Shown: positions 34,182 to 45,511 of the stretch, one piece after another | Position numbering within the stretch: position 1 is the first letter of the stretch | Layout of the letters: every line of letters begins with the position of its first letter | Origin: Streptomyces barringtoniae | GTDB lineage: Bacteria; Actinomycetota; Actinomycetes; Streptomycetales; Streptomycetaceae | NCBI RefSeq assembly: GCF_020819595.1 | Contig: NZ_JAJHNP010000025.1 | Coordinates: 82,821-146,820, forward strand | Direction of reading: 5' to 3' | Length of the DNA: 64,000 nucleotides | Position numbers and translations under genes: made by a program | Notes under the pieces: model-generated | The model's database searches: none | Told to the model about the DNA's origin: nothing | Seen by the model: the letters and a program-made list of their open reading frames with translations, nothing else

Positions 34182-35753
34182 ATGTCCTTTCCTCTGCTGA
34201 CAGCGACGGCGGCGCTCCCGGCCGTAGGGGCCGTCGCCACGGCCGCCGTACCGGCCGCGCGGCGTACCGCCGCCAAGTGGCTGGCGCTGCTCGTCTCACT
34301 CGCCACGCTCGCCCTGGCGATCACCGTCCTGGTCCGTTTCGAGCCCGGCGGCGCCCGCTACCAGCTCACCGAGTCCCACGCCTGGATCAAGAACTTCGGG
34401 GTGCGATACGAGCTGGGGGTCGACGGCATCGCGGTGGCGCTCATCGCCCTGACCGCCGTACTGATCCCGTTCATCATCCTCGCGGGCTGGCACGACGCCG
34501 ATCCGCTGGAGACCGGAAGCCGACGCTGGCGGCCGACTCAGGGCTTCTTCGCGCTGATCCTGGCCGTCGAGGCGATGGTGCTCATCTCCTTCGAGTCCAC
34601 CGACGTCTTCCTGTTCTACATCTTCTTCGAAGCCATGCTCATCCCGATGTACTTCCTCATCGGCGGCTTCGGGGACCGCGCCCACGCACAGGGCGAGGAG
34701 GCGGCCGCGACGCAGCGGTCGTACGCGGCGGTGAAGTTCCTGCTCTACAACCTGGTCGGCGGTCTGCTCATGCTGGCCGCGGTGATCGGCCTCTACGTAG
34801 TGGCCGGAAACTTCAGCCTGCAGGAGATCGCGCAGGCCCGCGCGAACGGCTCGCTGCACATGGCGACCAGCACCGAACGCTGGCTGTTCCTGGGCTTCTT
34901 CTTCGCGTTCGCGGTGAAGGCGCCGCTGTGGCCGCTGCACACCTGGCTGCCCAACGCCATGCAGGAGTCCACCGCCCCGGTGGCCGTCCTCATCACCGCG
35001 GTCGTCGACAAGGTCGGCACCTTCGCGATGCTCCGCTTCTGCCTCCAGCTGTTCCCCCAGGCCAGCAAGTGGGCGACGCCTGTCATCCTTGTACTGGCCC
35101 TGATCAGCATCGTCTACGGCGCTCTGCTCGCCGTCGGCCAGCGGGACATCAAGCGCCTGGTCGCCTACGCGTCGATCTCGCACTTCGGCTTCATCATCAT
35201 GGGCATCTTCGCGATGACCAGCCAGGGCCAGTCCGGTGCGACGCTCTACATGGTCAACCACGGCATCTCCACGGCCGCGTGGATGCTGGTCGCGGGCTTC
35301 CTGATCTCCCGGCGCGGCTCGCGGCTCATCGCCGACTACGGAGGCGTGCAGAAGGTCGCCCCGGTGCTCGCCGGGACCTTCCTGATCGGCGGCCTCGCCA
35401 CCCTCTCGCTCCCCGGACTCGCCCCGTTCGTCAGCGAGTTCCTCGTCCTGGTCGGCACGTTCACGCGCTACCCGGCGATCGGCATCATCGCGACCTTCGG
35501 CATCGTCCTCGCCGCTCTCTACGCCCTCGTCCTGTACCAGCGGACGATGACGGGCCCGGTGAAGCCCGAGGTCTCGGCGATGCCCGACCTGCGCGCGCGG
35601 GAACTCGTCGTCGTCGCCCCGCTGATCGTTCTGCTGATCTTCCTGGGCGTCTATCCGAAGCCCGTCACGGACATCGTCAATCCAGCGGTCAAGCAGACCA
35701 TGTCCGACGTACACAAGACCGACCCCAAGCCCTCGGTGGAGGCGGCCAAGTGA
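34182..35753 (+). CDS. nuoM: NADH-quinone oxidoreductase subunit M
   Basis: A 523-residue antiporter-like proton-pumping subunit with about 14 helices. It shows LFYIFFEAMLIPMYFLIGG with the essential membrane Glu, WLPNAMQESTAPVAVLI and RDIKRLVAYASISHFGFI. It follows nuoL after five bases and overlaps nuoN by four bases. Confidence 0.97.
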   Translation: MSFPLLTATAALPAVGAVATAAVPAARRTAAKWLALLVSLATLALAITVLVRFEPGGARYQLTESHAWIKNFGVRYELGVDGIAVALIALTAVLIPFIILAGWHDADPLETGSRRWRPTQGFFALILAVEAMVLISFESTDVFLFYIFFEAMLIPMYFLIGGFGDRAHAQGEEAAATQRSYAAVKFLLYNLVGGLLMLAAVIGLYVVAGNFSLQEIAQARANGSLHMATSTERWLFLGFFFAFAVKAPLWPLHTWLPNAMQESTAPVAVLITAVVDKVGTFAMLRFCLQLFPQASKWATPVILVLALISIVYGALLAVGQRDIKRLVAYASISHFGFIIMGIFAMTSQGQSGATLYMVNHGISTAAWMLVAGFLISRRGSRLIADYGGVQKVAPVLAGTFLIGGLATLSLPGLAPFVSEFLVLVGTFTRYPAIGIIATFGIVLAALYALVLYQRTMTGPVKPEVSAMPDLRARELVVVAPLIVLLIFLGVYPKPVTDIVNPAVKQTMSDVHKTDPKPSVEAAK

Positions 35754-37399
35754 GCACAACAGCCGTCCACAGCCTGTGGACAACCGCGGCCGACCCGATC
35801 GCGAAGATCCCGGCACCGAAGATCGAATACGGACAATTGTCGCCGACGCTGATCGTGGTCGGTGCGGCGCTGATCGGCGTGCTGATCGAGGCGTTCCTTC
35901 CGCGCAAGTCCCGCTACTACGCGCAGGTGTTCGTATCCGTCGTAGCCCTCTGCGCCGCCTTCGCCGCGGTGGTCGCGCTGGCGGCCGACGGCTACGGCAC
36001 CACCAAGGCGCACATCGCGGCCATGGGGGCGATCGCGGTCGACGGCCCGGCCCTGTTCCTGCAGGGCACGATCCTGCTGGCCGGTCTCGTCGGCCTCTTC
36101 ACCTTCGCCGAGCGGCGCCTCGACCCGGCCGCGCACGGCAACCGCGTCGACTCCTTCGCCGCGCAGGCCGCCTCCGTACCGGGCAGCGACAGCGAGAAAG
36201 CTGCGGTGAAGGCGGGATTCACCACCACGGAGGCCTTCCCGCTCCTCCTCTTCGCGATCGCCGGCATGCTGGTGTTCCCCTCGGCCAACGACCTGCTGAC
36301 CCTGTTCGTGGCCCTGGAGGTCTTCTCCCTGCCGCTGTACCTGCTGTGCGCGCTGGCCCGCCGCAAGCGGCTGATGTCGCAGGAAGCAGCGGTCAAGTAC
36401 TTCCTGCTCGGCGCGTTCGCCTCGGCGTTCACACTGTTCGGCATCGCCCTGCTGTACGGCTACGCGGGTTCGGTGTCGTACGCGCGTATCGCCCAGGTCG
36501 TCGACGGCACGGTCACCAACGTCGACCCGGCGCTCGCCAACACCATGGGCAACGACGCACTGCTGCTCCTCGGCAGCGCCCTGATCGTGATGGGCCTGCT
36601 GTTCAAGGTGGGCGCGGTGCCGTTCCACATGTGGACGCCGGACGTCTACCAGGGCGCGCCGACGCCCGTGACCGGCTTCATGGCGGCGGCGACGAAGGTG
36701 GCCGCGTTCGGCGCGCTGCTGCGTCTTCTGTACGTCGTCCTGCCCGGGATGCGCTGGGACTGGCGGCCGGTCATGTGGGCGGTGGCGATCATCACGATGC
36801 TCGGCGGCGCGATCATCGCGATCACGCAGACCGACATCAAGCGGCTGCTGGCGTACTCGTCCATCGCGCACGCCGGATTCATCCTCGCGGGTGTCATCGC
36901 CACGTCGAAGGACGGCGTGTCGTCCGTCCTCTTCTACCTGGCGGGCTACTCGTTCGTGACCATCGGCGCCTTCGCGGTGGTCACGCTGGTGCGAGACGCG
37001 GGCGGCGAAGCGACCCACCTGTCCAAGTGGGCGGGACTCGGCCGCCGCTCCCCGCTGGTGGCGGCAGTCTTCGCGGTGTTCCTGCTTGCCTTCGCCGGCA
37101 TCCCGCTGACCTCCGGCTTCGCCGGGAAGTTCGCCGTGTTCAAGGCGGCGGCGGACGGCGGCGCGGCCCCGTTGGTCGTGGTCGGTGTGATCTCCTCGGC
37201 GATCGCCGCGTTCTTCTACATCCGCGTGATCGTCCTGATGTTCTTCAGCGAGCCTAGGCCGGAGGGCCCGACCGTGGCCGTCCCGTCCCCGCTGACCACG
37301 GCGGCGATCGCCGTGGGCGTGGCGGTGACGCTGGTGCTCGGTGTGGCGCCGCAGTACTTCCTGGACCTGGCGAGCCAGGCCGGGGTGTTCGTGCGCTGA
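35750..37399 (+). CDS. nuoN: NADH-quinone oxidoreductase subunit N
   Basis: A 549-residue antiporter-like proton-pumping subunit with about 14 helices, the last gene of the operon. Landmarks are DLLTLFVALEVFSLPLYLL, the WTPDVYQGAPTPVTGFM loop and the TDIKRLLAYSSIAHAGFIL helix with its conserved Lys. The GTG start overlaps the nuoM stop. A strong hairpin follows 20 bases after the stop. Confidence 0.97.
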   Translation: MSTTAVHSLWTTAADPIAKIPAPKIEYGQLSPTLIVVGAALIGVLIEAFLPRKSRYYAQVFVSVVALCAAFAAVVALAADGYGTTKAHIAAMGAIAVDGPALFLQGTILLAGLVGLFTFAERRLDPAAHGNRVDSFAAQAASVPGSDSEKAAVKAGFTTTEAFPLLLFAIAGMLVFPSANDLLTLFVALEVFSLPLYLLCALARRKRLMSQEAAVKYFLLGAFASAFTLFGIALLYGYAGSVSYARIAQVVDGTVTNVDPALANTMGNDALLLLGSALIVMGLLFKVGAVPFHMWTPDVYQGAPTPVTGFMAAATKVAAFGALLRLLYVVLPGMRWDWRPVMWAVAIITMLGGAIIAITQTDIKRLLAYSSIAHAGFILAGVIATSKDGVSSVLFYLAGYSFVTIGAFAVVTLVRDAGGEATHLSKWAGLGRRSPLVAAVFAVFLLAFAGIPLTSGFAGKFAVFKAAADGGAAPLVVVGVISSAIAAFFYIRVIVLMFFSEPRPEGPTVAVPSPLTTAAIAVGVAVTLVLGVAPQYFLDLASQAGVFVR

Positions 37400-37418
37400 C
37401 GCCCGCCTTAGCAGGACG

Positions 37419-37461
37419 CCGCTGCCCGGCACCCTCGTATCAGGAGGGTGCCGGGCAGCGG
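37419..37461 (+). terminator. Intrinsic terminator of the nuo operon
   Basis: An 18-bp perfect stem (left arm 37419-37436 beginning CCGCTGCCCGGC, right arm 37444-37461) with a 7-base loop GTATCAG. It lies 20 bases after the nuoN stop, marking the end of the 16-kb operon. A short GTGTGTCT tract follows. Confidence 0.88.
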
Positions 37462-37670
37462 TGTGTCTGCGGGCTTGCTTCCGCGGTCACTGGCGACCGA
37501 GGGGCCTCGCAGAGACAAGGTCGCGTATAGCTGGCTGCCTCACGTCAGCGGGCGATTACGCAGAAGAACGGACCAAGCCTGTGGATAACTCCGAGGCTGT
37601 CGGTCCGGACCCCTATCGTGGAGGCAGTGGTCGAGGAACGACACACGGGGGAGCGACGGGGGACAGGACA

Positions 37671-39659
<1,989 letters not shown>

Positions 39660-39670
39660 CCCGGTCCGGA

Positions 39671-39691
39671 GCGACAGGCGGGGAGTGTCGC
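39671..39691. terminator. Short hairpin between convergent recQ and flavoprotein genes
   Basis: GCGACA at 39671-39676 pairs with TGTCGC at 39686-39691 around a 9-base loop, in the 34-base gap between the two convergent stops. The stem is only 6 bp, so termination is plausible rather than certain. Confidence 0.4.
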
Positions 39692-39693
39692 CG

Positions 39694-42459
39694 TCACAGA
39701 CCCCGAGCCGCGTACGCCCTGACGTCCGCGTCCGTGTCGGCCCTGGCCGTGGTGAGGGCCGCACGGGCCTCCTCGGCGGCTCGGTGCCGGGTCAGGGCGA
39801 GCACCGCCGCCTTGCGCACGTCGGCGTTGGGGTCGGCCAGCGCCTTGGCCAGGGCGGGGACGGCGGTCCCGATGGGCGCTGCCGACAGCGCGGTGGCGGC
39901 GCCGGAGCGGACCTGCCAGGCCGGGTCGGACAGCGCGGCGACGGCGCGGCCGGCGAGCGGGCCAGGACAGCCGGTGCCGGCCAGCGCGGTGAACGCGGCC
40001 CCGCGCACCAGGGCATCGCTGTCCTCGGTGAGCCGGTCAAGGGCGGTGGCCAGCAGCTCCCGGTCGGCTGCGGTCGGGGACGCCGAGCCGACGGCAGCCA
40101 GGGCCTTGGCCACGGTGACCCGGACCTCCCGGGAGGGATCGTTCGCGGCACGCGCCAGCGGTCCGACCGCGTCGACGGAGACCAGCGCTCGTACGGCCTC
40201 GGTACGCACGGTGATGTCCGGGTCGTCCAGCGCCGCCGCGAACACCCCGGCCTCGCCGAGCCGCAGGGCGCGCAGCACGTCGAGGGCGGCGGCGCGGACC
40301 ACGGGGTCAACCGAGGCGAGCGCGCCGGTGAGGATGGTGCCCAGGGCGGGTTCGGATGGCAGGGTCTCGACCAGCTCGCGCAGCGAGGCAGCGGCGGCCG
40401 CGCGTACCTCGGCGTCGGGATCGGACAGGGCGCCGGCCAGGGCCTGTCCGGTGCCTGGCGGCAGGGTCTCGGTGAGAACCGAGACGGCCGTACGGCGGAC
40501 GGCGGGGTCCGGGTCGGTCAAGTAGGGCTCCACCAGGGCGAGTTCGGGTTCCGCCTCTGCCAGCTCCAGCAGTTCCAGGAGCCGGGGTGAGGCGACGCCC
40601 GGCGCGTCGGCCTGATCGGCCGGGGCGGTGGCACGCGCGGACGTCGGTCCGGCCGCGACCGGCGCCACCTCACGCGGCCCGGCCGTGGCCACGTGCTCCG
40701 GACTGACCTCGCCCAGTTTCCGGGAGGGACCGCCGACCGGCGCGAACTCCCCGACCGGAACCAGGTACGGAGCCACGGGGCGGGCCGTGAACTCCATGGC
40801 ACCAGAGGGGGACTTGTGCAGATCGAGATGGTGGAACCAGGAGACGTCGTCGCGGACGGGGTGGTCGAGGCGGTCGTGGTAGAGGCCCCAGCGGGACTCT
40901 GTGCGGGCGAGAGAGGCGCGGGCGGCCATCTCGGCGCAGTCGCGGATGAACGTGACCTCGGCGCAGCGCATCAGTTCGTGCGGGGTGCGGGCGCCCATGG
41001 CGGCGATGTCGGCGCGCATCCGCTCGAAGGCCTCCAGGGCGAGCGAGAGCCGGGCGCCGGACTTCGGCGGTGCCACGTAATCGTTCACGAAACGGCGCAG
41101 CTTGTACTCGACCTGGGCCTGCGGCGGGCCGTCGGGGTTGCGCAGCGGGCGGTAGATCAGCTCGTGCGCCTCACGTACCTGGTCCGCGGGAAGTTCACCC
41201 TCGTAGGCCGTGTACTGGGCGGCGTCCGCGCCCGCGAGGTCGCCGAAGACGAAGGCGCCGATCATGTAGTTGTGCGGGACGCAGGCGAGGTCGCCGGCGG
41301 CGTACAGGCGGGGGACGGTCGTGCGGGCGTGGTCGTCGACGCGGACGCCGGAAGCGGAGTGGCCGCCGCACAGGCCGATCTCGGAGATGTGCATCTCGAC
41401 GTCGTGGGTGCGGTAGTCGTGTCCGCGGCCGGCGTGGAAGGTGCCTCGGGTGGGCCGCTCGGTGGAGTGCAGGATCGACTCCAGCGCGGAGACCGACTCC
41501 TCCGGGAGGTGGCTGAGTTTGAGGTAGACCGGGCCGCGGTCGCTGGCGACCTCGGCGGCGAACTCGGCCATCATCTGCCCCGACCAGTAGTCGGAGTCGA
41601 CGAACCGCTCGCCGTGCCGGTTGACCTGGTAGCCGCCGAAGGGATTGGCGACGTAGGCGCAGGCCGGTCCGTTGTAGTCCTTGATCAGAGGGTTGATCTG
41701 GAAGCACTCGATACCGGTCAGCTCGGCGCCCGCGTGGTAGGCCATGGCGTACCCGTCACCGGCGTTGGTGGGGTTCTCGTAGGTGCCGTAGAGGTAGCCG
41801 GAGGCGGGCAGGCCGAGCCGGCCGCAGGCGCCGGTGGCGAGGATGACGGCGCCCGCGCGCACGGTGACGAAGGCGCCGGTGCGGGTGTGGAAGCCGGCAG
41901 CGCCCACGGCCCGCCCCTCCGCGGTCAGGACCCGGACCGGCATCACCCGGTTCTCGATCCGGATCCGCTCCCGCATCTCGCGCCGCCTGAGCTGCCGGTA
42001 CAGGACCTTTTTGACGTCCTTGCCCTCTGGCATGGGCAGTACGTACGAGCCGGAGCGATGCACCTGGCGCACCGCGTACTCACCGTGCTCGTCCTTCTCG
42101 AACTTGACGCCGTACGACTCCAGCCGCTGCACCATGGCGAAGCCGCGGGTGGCGGTCTGGCGGACGGTGGACTGGTCCACGATGCCGTCGTTGGCGCGGG
42201 TGATCTCGGCGACGTAGTCGTCGGGTTCGGCACGGCCGGGGACGACCGCGTTGTTGACGCCGTCCATCCCCATGGCGAGCGCGCCGGAGTGACGGACGTG
42301 GGCCTTCTCCAGCAGCAGGACGTTCGCGCCGCGCTCGGCGGCGGTCAGGGCGGCCATGGTGCCGGCGGTGCCGCCGCCGATGACGAGGACGTCGCAGGTC
42401 AGCTCCTCGGCGTCGGTGACGGCGGGGAGCTCCGGGGGAGTGGTGGCGGGGGTGGTCAC
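39694..42459 (-). CDS. AprA-like FAD oxidoreductase fused to HEAT repeats
   Basis: A 921-residue protein. Residues 20-560 are a fumarate-reductase/adenylylsulfate-reductase-type flavoprotein: dinucleotide site VLVIGGGTAGTMAALTAAERG (motif at 25-45), VRHSGALAMGMDGVNNAV resembling the AprA FAD loop, HISEIGLCGGHSASGV, and RLYAAGDLACVPHNYMIGAFVFGDLAG. After a linker, about residues 625-921 form a run of HEAT/PBS-lyase-like repeats (DPDPAVRRTAVSVL, DPDAEVRAAAAASL, DPDITVRTEAVRAL, DPNADVRKAAVLAL). The GTG start lies 11 bases after the ATPase stop. With the ferredoxin at 45512 it probably forms an AprBA-like pair. The substrate is unknown. Confidence 0.85.
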   Translation of the reverse strand: MTTPATTPPELPAVTDAEELTCDVLVIGGGTAGTMAALTAAERGANVLLLEKAHVRHSGALAMGMDGVNNAVVPGRAEPDDYVAEITRANDGIVDQSTVRQTATRGFAMVQRLESYGVKFEKDEHGEYAVRQVHRSGSYVLPMPEGKDVKKVLYRQLRRREMRERIRIENRVMPVRVLTAEGRAVGAAGFHTRTGAFVTVRAGAVILATGACGRLGLPASGYLYGTYENPTNAGDGYAMAYHAGAELTGIECFQINPLIKDYNGPACAYVANPFGGYQVNRHGERFVDSDYWSGQMMAEFAAEVASDRGPVYLKLSHLPEESVSALESILHSTERPTRGTFHAGRGHDYRTHDVEMHISEIGLCGGHSASGVRVDDHARTTVPRLYAAGDLACVPHNYMIGAFVFGDLAGADAAQYTAYEGELPADQVREAHELIYRPLRNPDGPPQAQVEYKLRRFVNDYVAPPKSGARLSLALEAFERMRADIAAMGARTPHELMRCAEVTFIRDCAEMAARASLARTESRWGLYHDRLDHPVRDDVSWFHHLDLHKSPSGAMEFTARPVAPYLVPVGEFAPVGGPSRKLGEVSPEHVATAGPREVAPVAAGPTSARATAPADQADAPGVASPRLLELLELAEAEPELALVEPYLTDPDPAVRRTAVSVLTETLPPGTGQALAGALSDPDAEVRAAAAASLRELVETLPSEPALGTILTGALASVDPVVRAAALDVLRALRLGEAGVFAAALDDPDITVRTEAVRALVSVDAVGPLARAANDPSREVRVTVAKALAAVGSASPTAADRELLATALDRLTEDSDALVRGAAFTALAGTGCPGPLAGRAVAALSDPAWQVRSGAATALSAAPIGTAVPALAKALADPNADVRKAAVLALTRHRAAEEARAALTTARADTDADVRAYAARGL

Positions 42460-42470
42460 CGGGGTGCCTT

Positions 42471-43259
42471 TCAGGTGCCGAGCGAGGTGAGGATGTCGCG
42501 GCGCAGGGCCACGCGGGCCGGGTCGTCCACGGCCCCGCGGTCGCGCGGCCCGGGCACGTCCCGTACGGCGGCCACCCGGCCCGAGCCGAGCAGGGCCACT
42601 CGGTCGCCGAGGAAGAGGGCCTCGTCGACGTCGTGCGTGACGAAGACGACGGTCGCACCCGTCCCGCGCAACACCTCGACCAGCAGGTCCTGCATGCCGG
42701 AGCGGGTCTGGGCGTCGAGGGCACCGAAGGGCTCGTCCATGAGGACGGCGCGTGGGCTGTCGGCCAGCGCGCGAGCCAACTGGGCGCGCTGGCGCTGCCC
42801 GCCGGACACCCGGTGCGGCAACTGCCCGGCCTGCGCGCTGAGCCCGACGCGGGCGAGCCAGGACTCGGCCCGGGAACGGCGTTCGGAGCGCGGTACGCCG
42901 CTGATGGCGAGGGGCAGTTCGACGTTCCCGCGCAAGGTCCGCCAGGGCAGCAGCGCGTCCTCCTGGAAGACCAGTGCGCGGTCGGCCGAGGGTTCTGTCA
43001 GCGGCACCCCGTCCACCTCGGCGGCACCGCCCAGCGGAGGCAGCAGCCCGGCGAGGGTGCGCAGCAGCGTGGACTTGCCGCAGCCGGAGGGGCCGACGAC
43101 GGTGAGGATCTCGCCCGGGGAGACATCCAGGTCGACGTCGTACAGCACCGGCGCGTCCGGGCGGCCGAGCACGGCGGAACGGAAGGCGAGCCGGGTGCCG
43201 CGTACGGCACCCGATGCCGGCGTGACGGGAGCGGTGACGGTCTCAGACGAGGTGCTCAT
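42471..43259 (-). CDS. ABC transporter ATP-binding protein, SsuB/TauB type
   Basis: A 262-residue nucleotide-binding subunit. Walker A is VGPSGCGKSTLL, the Q-loop is ALVFQEDALLPWRTL, the signature is RVSGGQRQRAQLARAL, Walker B is AVLMDEPFGALD and the switch His lies in VFVTHDVDEAL. The QEDALLPW pattern is typical of importers for nitrate, sulfonate and taurine. It overlaps the permease gene by 17 bases. It powers the importer encoded with the binding protein at 44157. Confidence 0.93.
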   Translation of the reverse strand: MSTSSETVTAPVTPASGAVRGTRLAFRSAVLGRPDAPVLYDVDLDVSPGEILTVVGPSGCGKSTLLRTLAGLLPPLGGAAEVDGVPLTEPSADRALVFQEDALLPWRTLRGNVELPLAISGVPRSERRSRAESWLARVGLSAQAGQLPHRVSGGQRQRAQLARALADSPRAVLMDEPFGALDAQTRSGMQDLLVEVLRGTGATVVFVTHDVDEALFLGDRVALLGSGRVAAVRDVPGPRDRGAVDDPARVALRRDILTSLGT

Positions 43260-44160
43260 CGCGGGCCTCCTCGGTGTCCTTGTGGCCTTGCTGCTCGGGC
43301 TGGGCCTGGTGCTCGGAATCGCCGTCGGCACGAACGGGGACGGCGGCGGGCCGGGGCACGCGTGTGCTGCGGCCACCGGGGACGTACGAGGTGCGGGGCA
43401 GCCATCGGGTCAGGCGCCGACCGAGGAGTTCCACGGCCGTGGAGGTGATCCAGCCGAGGACGCCGATCGTGACCATGCCGACGAAGACGCCCGGGTAGTT
43501 CACCACCGTGTAGTCCTGCCAGGTGCGGTAGCCGACGCCGTACTGCCCGGAGATCATCTCGGCGGAGATCACGCAGATCCACGACACGCCGATGCCGACC
43601 GACAGCCCGCCGAAGATACCGGGCAGCGCGCCCGGCAGCACGACCGAGCCGAGGATCCGCAGCCGGGCGCCGCCCATGGTGCGCACCGCCTCTTCCCAGA
43701 CGGGCGTCAGCGCGCGGACCGCGTGCCGGGTGGAGACCAGCACGGGGAAGAAGGCGGCGGTGCAGGTGATGAAGACGATGCCCTGCTCGTTGGACGGGAA
43801 GAGGAGGATCGCGACCGGTACGAGGGCGATGGCCGGGATCGGGCGGATCACCTCCAGGACCGGCCCGAGCAGGTCCTCGGCGAGGCGCGAGCGGGCCACG
43901 AGCACGCCGGTCGCCACGCCCAGAACGGCCGCCAGCGCGAAGCCGGTGAGGATCCGGGTGAGGCTGTCGGTGAGGTCGGTCCAGTAGTCGCCTCCGGAGA
44001 GCCGGTCCGCGAAGGCACGGGCCACGTCGGTGACTGTCGGGAACTGCGAGAAGCGCAGCCACAGGTCGACGTTCAGGCTGGTCAGCAGCTGCCAAAGCCC
44101 GAGGAAGGCGGCGAGGGAGACCGTCCGCAGCGCATACCGGGCCAGGGGCCGCCGGGTCAT
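43243..44160 (-). CDS. ABC transporter permease, SsuC/NrtB type
   Basis: A 305-residue inner-membrane permease with about six helices. The coupling-helix EAA motif is visible in WEEAVRTMGGARLRILGSVVLPGALPGI. SWICVISAEMISGQYGVGY is the characteristic last-third block of nitrate/sulfonate/taurine permeases. A charged Gln/Glu-rich cytoplasmic tail of about 40 residues is unusual. The ATG overlaps the binding-protein stop, so translation is coupled. Substrate identity is open. Confidence 0.92.
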   Translation of the reverse strand: MTRRPLARYALRTVSLAAFLGLWQLLTSLNVDLWLRFSQFPTVTDVARAFADRLSGGDYWTDLTDSLTRILTGFALAAVLGVATGVLVARSRLAEDLLGPVLEVIRPIPAIALVPVAILLFPSNEQGIVFITCTAAFFPVLVSTRHAVRALTPVWEEAVRTMGGARLRILGSVVLPGALPGIFGGLSVGIGVSWICVISAEMISGQYGVGYRTWQDYTVVNYPGVFVGMVTIGVLGWITSTAVELLGRRLTRWLPRTSYVPGGRSTRVPRPAAVPVRADGDSEHQAQPEQQGHKDTEEARDEHLV

Positions 44161-45500
44161 GAGGCACGCTCCAGAGCCTCGCGGTACGACACCGTACGGG
44201 CACCGCCGTGGGCGGCGACGTAGGCCTGTGCGGTCGCCGGCGTGACGAAGGGCAGCAGTTGGTCGCCGTCGGCCACCCACACCGCCTTGTCGGCGAACCA
44301 GAGGGTGCCGGTGGTGGGGTCAGGCACGTAGGCGGCGCGGATGTCGTCCTGGTGGCCGGCCACGTAGGTCAGCAGTTGCTTGGGGGACTTGAAGGAGACG
44401 GTCTTCTCGCTGCCCTTGGGCCACACTTCGCTCGCGGCCGGCGCAGGCCCGGCGGCGAGCCGCCGGGGGTAGGAGGCGCCCAGGGCCTTCTTGATGTACC
44501 GGTCGTCGACGAAGGCGTCCACGTCGATGTCGCCGGTCAGCTTGGCGGCCTTCAGTACGGACACGTCCTGTTTCAGCGCGGAGACAAGCTGCGGCTTGAC
44601 GGCGGGGTCGAAGGTGGCGATGCCGTGGGCGCCGTTGTAGAGGTAGACGACCTCCGCGGGCAGGCCGGTGGCCTTGGCGACCTTCTCGGCGGCGGCGACG
44701 GGGTGGGCGTTGAGGTAGTCCGTCGCCGCCGCCTGGGCCTTGAGGAAGGCCTCCAGGACGGCCGGGTGCTGCTGGGCGAAGTCCTCGCGGGCGGTGACGC
44801 CGTGGAAGGTGGGCAGGTTCAGCTGGGCGCCGTCGTACAGGGCCTTCGCCTTTCCCTGGTAGGCGAGCAGGCCCGGCCAGGCCACGAACTGCGACAGGGC
44901 GTCCACGCTGCCGGAGGAGAGCGCTGAGGCGCCCACGGCAGGCTGCTGGTTGAGTTTGGAGATGCCTTTGTCCGGATCGATGCCGGCGCGCTGGAGTGCC
45001 CGTACGAGGGTGCCGTCGGCTGCGGATCCGACGCTCGTGGAGACCCTGTTGCCCTTCAGGTCCTGCAGGGAGGTGAGCTTCGAGCCGGGCGCGGTGACGA
45101 CGGTGTTCAGGCCGCCGCGCAGGTTGTAGCCGGTCACTGAGACCAGGCGGGTGGGGCGGCCGAGCTGTTTGCCGCGGGCGGCGTTGAGCAGCAGCGGGAA
45201 GTCGCCCATCGAGCCGATGTCGATCTTGCCTGCGGTCATCTGGGCGGTGATCGGGGCGCCGGTGGCGTAGTCCTGCCAGTCGACCTTGTAGGTGTGGCCG
45301 TCGTGCAGGGAGTTGAGCTGCTTCTCGAACGAACCGAGGGAGCGCAGCAGAGTACCCGCGGTGACGGTGTTGATGGTCTTGGACTGGTAGCCGACGGTCA
45401 CGGTGACCGTGGAGCCGCTGCCCGCCTCGGCGCTGCCGCCGCAGGCGGACAGGGGAAGGAGGAGCGCGGCGGCGGATGCGGCGACTGCCGTTCGTTTCAT
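44157..45500 (-). CDS. Substrate-binding lipoprotein with C-terminal NosL-like domain
   Basis: A 447-residue exported protein. The lipobox LSACGG near residue 21 follows a lysine-arginine start and hydrophobic core. Residues 35-335 match the SsuA/TauA/NrtA periplasmic-binding fold (TVGYQSKTIN, ITAQMTAGKIDIGSMGDFP, KGNRVSTSVGSAADG). Residues 370-447 look like a NosL domain: SPKQLLTYVAGH, AAYVPDPTTGTLWFADKAVW, LPFVTPATAQAYVAAHGG, VSYREAL. The copper-binding CxM motif of classical NosL is absent. It follows the ferredoxin by 11 bases and shares an overlap with the permease. The fusion assignment is by eye. Confidence 0.85.
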   Translation of the reverse strand: MKRTAVAASAAALLLPLSACGGSAEAGSGSTVTVTVGYQSKTINTVTAGTLLRSLGSFEKQLNSLHDGHTYKVDWQDYATGAPITAQMTAGKIDIGSMGDFPLLLNAARGKQLGRPTRLVSVTGYNLRGGLNTVVTAPGSKLTSLQDLKGNRVSTSVGSAADGTLVRALQRAGIDPDKGISKLNQQPAVGASALSSGSVDALSQFVAWPGLLAYQGKAKALYDGAQLNLPTFHGVTAREDFAQQHPAVLEAFLKAQAAATDYLNAHPVAAAEKVAKATGLPAEVVYLYNGAHGIATFDPAVKPQLVSALKQDVSVLKAAKLTGDIDVDAFVDDRYIKKALGASYPRRLAAGPAPAASEVWPKGSEKTVSFKSPKQLLTYVAGHQDDIRAAYVPDPTTGTLWFADKAVWVADGDQLLPFVTPATAQAYVAAHGGARTVSYREALERAS

Positions 45501-45511
45501 GGTTGTACCTC

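Noticed and set aside
31789..34299. An 836-codon minus-strand frame opposite nuoJ-nuoL
   Set aside because: Composition is His/Asp/Gly-rich nonsense and the plus-strand genes are certain.
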